NCBI GenBank assembly: GCA_023807065.1
Contig: JAJJLU010004599.1
Location: forward strand, 1 to 11,325
Source of the DNA: Isotricha intestinalis
Lineage: Eukaryota; Ciliophora; Litostomatea; Vestibuliferida; Isotrichidae
DNA length: 11,325 nt
Direction of reading: 5' to 3'
Notes under the pieces: model-generated
What the model was told of the DNA's origin: nothing
The model's database searches: none
Seen by the model: only the letters and a program-made list of their open reading frames with translations
Translations under genes and position numbers: made by a program
In this document: positions 8,432-11,325 of the stretch, piece by piece
Layout of the letters: each line of letters starts with the position of its first letter
How positions within the stretch are numbered: position 1 is the stretch's first letter

Positions 8432-10550
8432 ATGGAAAAAACAAGTTAATTAATTAGGAATTGGGGCTATCCAGAAAACAAGTTTCACAATTTTCATTTT
8501 ATTTCAAATTAGATGAACATTAATAGGAAAATAGAAAAACCAAGAGTAAAAGAAAATTATAGAAAATATTTCTCTATAGTAAGAAGGATAACTCATCAGA
8601 AAAAGAAGAAAATGATGATAGTACAGAAGTAACTAAAAAAAAATACAAAGAAAAAAAAGACTAAAGAAGCATAATCTAACAATGAAGAAGAAGGCCAAAA
8701 AAAGGGTAAAAAAGTTAAGAAAAAGAAATCTCTAAAAAACAAGATAAAAAAGGATGATTCAGATATTTACGAAGAAAAAGAAAGTGAAGAATATGAAGAT
8801 ACCAAAAAAATAAAAAGAAAAAGGTCTGATGAAGAAGAAGAAGAAAGTGAAGATGATGATAAAAAAAAGAAAAGAAAGAAAAAAAAGCAAAAAAAGAAAA
8901 AAGATAGTTCTGATGATTCTTATGAAAATGATGAAAGTATTGAAGAACATATAAAAAAGAAAAAAAAGGAATAAAAAGTAGAAAAAAAATGATAGTAGTT
9001 TTGATGACACTGATGAAGATGATGAAGAAAAAAAAAAAAGAAAATTAAAAAAAGAAAAAGAAAAAGCCAAAAAAAGAGATAAGCTCTGATGATGAAGAGG
9101 AAGAAGAGGATGATAGTGAGAGTGATAATGGAGATAAAAAGAAGAAAAAAAAAGAAGCCTAGAAAAAAAATGAAAGCTCTGAAGATGATAATAGTGAAAA
9201 AAGTGAAAAAAAGAGAAGGAGAAAAAGAAAAAAAATCAAAGGCAAATCTAATAATAAAAAAGAAAAAATAAATGCGAACCTGCTTCATCTCCTAAAGGTT
9301 ATAAAAACTAAATCAAAGAGTTAAAAAACAATGATGAATTTATTAAAAAAACAATATGAACAAAAAAAAATTTTAATAGGAAATATTATCATTTTTTCGG
9401 AGGAGAATATAATAGATATAGAAATGCATAAAGGTTAGAGTTTACTATATATTCAAAATCTAGAATTTTTAATATACTTTTCTCCATTGAAGTAAATAAA
9501 GATAATAAAAGTGATGGGTTAATATTAAAAGATACCCTAAAACAATTTAAATCAAATGCAAATGGATTGATTTTTAATGGATTTATCAAAAGTAGATAAT
9601 CTTGAAAAACTTATAAAATCCTTTAAAAATAAGCAAGAGATTTAAGAAGAACTTATTATATTAAAGATATATTATAATTTGACAATGATACAATAAATTC
9701 GAAACCACAAGAAGATAATTGATTTATTATTAAAATAAAGAAACAATTATTATCATATATAAAAGGATATATGAATATTATTGAAAAAAATTTAACATAG
9801 AAAAAACAGAATTTTATAATGATTTAAAAGATTTAGAAAAGAGTTCATATAAAGATAATATTGTAAATAATATAAATAATATTAGGGGAAGCTTGGAAAA
9901 ATTAGATACAAAATGTAAACAATAATTTTTTAATCTAGTTTATATTTCTATTTCTTTTATCATTAATCAATATAAAACAAAAAATTTTCTTCCTTTGTTT
10001 GAAACGAAAAAAGAAAAAATAGAAGAACTAATATTAAAAGTTCAGATATAAAAATAGTAATTGATATTATTTCTTTTATAGAAATGTTAAAAGGAAAAAC
10101 ATCTAAAAAAGATAAAGATTTTTTTATCATATTTTTTTATAGATGTATTATCAAAAGATAATAAGAATTTATTCCTGTCATTAAATGATGTTTCATTAAA
10201 ATTTAATCATATTGAAGAACTAATTACTAAAACATTAGATATATCAGGATATGCAAAAACAATTATTCATAATATTATTTTTTCAAAGTCAATTATTTTA
10301 ATTTCATTATAATCAGAATCATAAGAAGAGTGAGTATTAGTTTTCTAAAGAAATTAAATAACTATAATTGAACCTTATATAAAATCTCAAAATAATCCTT
10401 CCTACATTTCAACTCAATTTAAATTTAAACTTTTTGGTATTTTAACGCCTAAATTTAAAAATAAAATAGATTATTGAAGATGAATCTTGAATACAAAGAA
10501 TAGTATAATAAGATTTATTAGGATTAAATGATTATTTTAAATTATTATAA
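8432..10550 (+). pseudogene. Long Lys/Glu/Asp-rich protein with alpha-helical C-terminal region; frame broken; function unknown
   Basis: No family recognised. Starting at ATG 8432 (MEKTS-TAA-LIRNWGYPENKF), it passes into about 220 codons of alternating basic and acidic runs (8597-9270: blocks of Lys, DDSSD, EEEEE), probably disordered. It continues into about 420 codons of ordinary helical composition with IKELKNNDEFIKK, LEKLIKSFKNKQEI, NDLKDLEKSSYKDN, VSLKFNHIEELITKTL, IEPYIKSQNNPSYIS and a final LLGLNDYFKLL before TAA 10548-10550. There are roughly ten frame changes, mostly in homopolymers. In-frame TGA at 9357, 9720, 10331 and 10488 and many TAA (such as 10310, 10322, 10346, 10355) interrupt frames that otherwise run on. 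A Lys/Glu-rich nuclear or cytoskeletal protein is one possibility, but nothing in the sequence proves it. Confidence 0.55.
8597..9270 (+). repeat. Low-complexity Lys/Asp/Glu coding tract
   Basis: This purine-dominated tract consists of AAA/AAG/GAA/GAT triplets. It encodes alternating poly-Lys and Asp/Glu/Ser blocks. Long A runs explain several frame slips (near 8660, 8990 and 9080). The opposite strand shows long Phe/Ser-rich open frames that are only its mirror image. Confidence 0.85.
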
Positions 10551-10604
10551 TTTAAATTTTTATTAATTTATATATAACTTAAATTAAAAAATATATTTAT
10601 AAAT
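10551..10604 (+). promoter_or_regulatory. Short spacer upstream of the WD40 gene
   Basis: Only 54 bp of almost pure A/T lie between the TAA at 10548-10550 and the next ATG at 10605, both on the plus strand. The promoter of the downstream gene must be tiny or overlap the preceding gene. No motif is recognisable. Confidence 0.35.
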
Positions 10605-11325
10605 ATGGAATCAATGATCTTAGATAATATATCAATTCAAAAACAATATCAACAATATTTAATTAAATTATCATCTGATTCAGATCTAATTAATATATTA
10701 ATAGAAAAAGATAATATCATTTATGAATCTACTTTTAATTTAGAATATTTACATAAACAAAAATTATTAATGTCAAGTTTAACAACTCAAGAAATTATAA
10801 AATTTATTCTTGGATTAATTGATATGAATAAAATAGAAATTAAAGAAGAAAATATGAATTTAAAATTAATTTTAATTTCTACTTCACCAAATCATCCTAA
10901 TGTTGTATTAAATTTACAAAAAAAAAATATAATATCAAATGAAATGATTGAAAGATTATTTAAAGAATTTGAAAATATAAAAAAAGAAAATAAAGAATTA
11001 AAGGAAAGTGTTGGTAAATTAAATAAAAGAATTGAGAAATTAGAAAACAATAATCAAATTCTAAAAAAAGAAAATAAAGAATTAAAGGATAGTATTGGTA
11101 TATTAAATGAAAGAATTGAGAAATTAGAAAAAAATAATATAATAAAAGAAATAGAAAATAGAATTGAGAAATTAGAAGGATTTCATTTATTAAAAAGTTG
11201 TAATTTAAAAAATATTACTTCAATTCATTGTCATAATGCTTCTGTTACTTCAGTATCTACTTTTCCTTCAGGAAATATTATTTCTACTTCTGGAGATAAA
11301 TCAATTATAATTTATGATATTCATT
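10605..11325 (+). CDS. Coiled-coil WD40 protein, N-terminal part (runs off window)
   Basis: The frame is open from ATG 10605 to the window edge: 240 codons with no stop or frameshift. Residues 1-110 form an unrecognised globular domain (SDLINILIEKDNIIYESTFN, then LTTQEIIKFILGLIDMN and LISTSPNHPNVVL). Residues about 115-195 are a parallel-type coiled coil with ENKELK and RIEKLE heptads. From residue 205 WD40 blades begin (ITSIHCHNASVTSVSTFPSG, then NIISTSGDKSIIIYDIH). The coiled coil suggests an oligomeric scaffold with a beta-propeller. All Gln codons are CAA and there is no Trp, so this part does not test the code question. The ATG is chosen because it is the first after the upstream stop and is preceded by an A/T-only spacer. 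It is probably a relative of the gene ending at 307. Confidence 0.9.
   Translation, partial: MESMILDNISIQKQYQQYLIKLSSDSDLINILIEKDNIIYESTFNLEYLHKQKLLMSSLTTQEIIKFILGLIDMNKIEIKEENMNLKLILISTSPNHPNVVLNLQKKNIISNEMIERLFKEFENIKKENKELKESVGKLNKRIEKLENNNQILKKENKELKDSIGILNERIEKLEKNNIIKEIENRIEKLEGFHLLKSCNLKNITSIHCHNASVTSVSTFPSGNIISTSGDKSIIIYDIH
10986..11153 (+). repeat. Two tandem 84-nt units encoding coiled-coil heptads
   Basis: The unit starting gaaaataaagaattaaagga at 10986 recurs at 11070. It encodes 28 residues (four heptads): ENKELKxSxGxLNxRIEKLE and its linker. A further RIEKLE copy (agaattgagaaattagaa) follows at 11160, after 48 nt instead of 84, so the third unit is shortened. The exact heptad multiple keeps the coiled-coil register. 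Confidence 0.85.

Noticed and set aside
8759..9288. Phe/Ser-rich minus-strand frames of 103 and 122 codons
   Set aside because: They are the antisense of the Lys/Glu tract; poly-Phe and poly-Ser are complements of poly-Lys and Glu codons.
9770..9810. TAG inside ENLT-TAG-KKQN as a sense codon
   Set aside because: Adding one A to the preceding A run gives a better reading (FNIEKTEFYNDLKD) that avoids the TAG.
348..10550. Programmed +1 frameshifting of the Euplotes type
   Set aside because: The breaks are not placed at AAA-TAA or AAA-TAG sites, and most are a missing base rather than a skipped one.
348..10550. RIP-type C-to-T mutation of repeats as the cause of the stops
   Set aside because: Single-copy genes (PP2C, NIF, the Lys/Glu-rich gene) are equally affected, and TGG became TGA rather than the TAG expected from CpA targeting.
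1..11325. tRNA, rRNA, CRISPR arrays, transposase genes, telomere repeats
   Set aside because: I looked for GGTTC-A loops, regular spaced repeats, terminal inverted repeats and G-rich telomeric motifs and saw none.

Overview
The window is eukaryotic, very AT-rich (about four bases in five by eye) and gene-dense. It probably comes from a ciliated or flagellated protist. Two copies of a Hydin-like gene (central-pair protein of motile cilia) lie in it, together with a PP2C phosphatase, an FCP1/SCP-type phosphatase and WD40 proteins. I cannot name the species. I see no telomere repeat, tRNA, rRNA, CRISPR array or transposase gene.

Layout. (1) 2-307 (+): C-terminal end of a WD40 protein. (2) 348-2885 (-): Hydin-like copy 1, convergent with (1) and only 40 bp from it. 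(3) 2991-3428 (+): probable small membrane protein, divergent from (2). (4) 3475-4903 (+): PP2C gene, preceded by a GC-rich patch that reads like a bacterial lipoprotein signal peptide. (5) 5153-about 5720 (-): FCP1/SCP-type (NIF) phosphatase. (6) 5765-8320 (-): Hydin-like copy 2. (7) 8432-10550 (+): long Lys/Glu/Asp-rich protein. (8) 10605 to the window end (+): N-terminal part of a second coiled-coil WD40 protein. Spacers are short, and confirmed gene ends use TAA.

Two things dominate. First, 1122-3003 and 6573-8430 are direct repeats of the same Hydin segment plus its upstream spacer. They are almost identical over about 1.4 kb and clearly diverged over the last 0.4 kb. Beyond the repeat, copy 1 carries the front half of the Hydin adenylate-kinase-like domain and copy 2 carries what looks like the back half.

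Second, genes (2)-(7) cannot be read as open standard-code frames. They hold in-frame TGA at Trp-like positions (about 14 TGA against about 7 TGG by hand), in-frame TAA/TAG at Gln- or Glu-like positions, and single-base frameshifts, many of which are one G missing from a G run. The partial WD40 genes at the ends are nearly clean. The main readings are a reassigned nuclear code (UGA = Trp, UAA/UAG = Gln or Glu, UAA also terminating) with sequence errors on top, or a block of decaying genes between live ones. The Trp statistics favour reassignment; the clean flanking genes and lost catalytic residues favour decay. I leave this open. Broken genes are typed as pseudogenes for that reason, although each may be functional if the code is non-standard.
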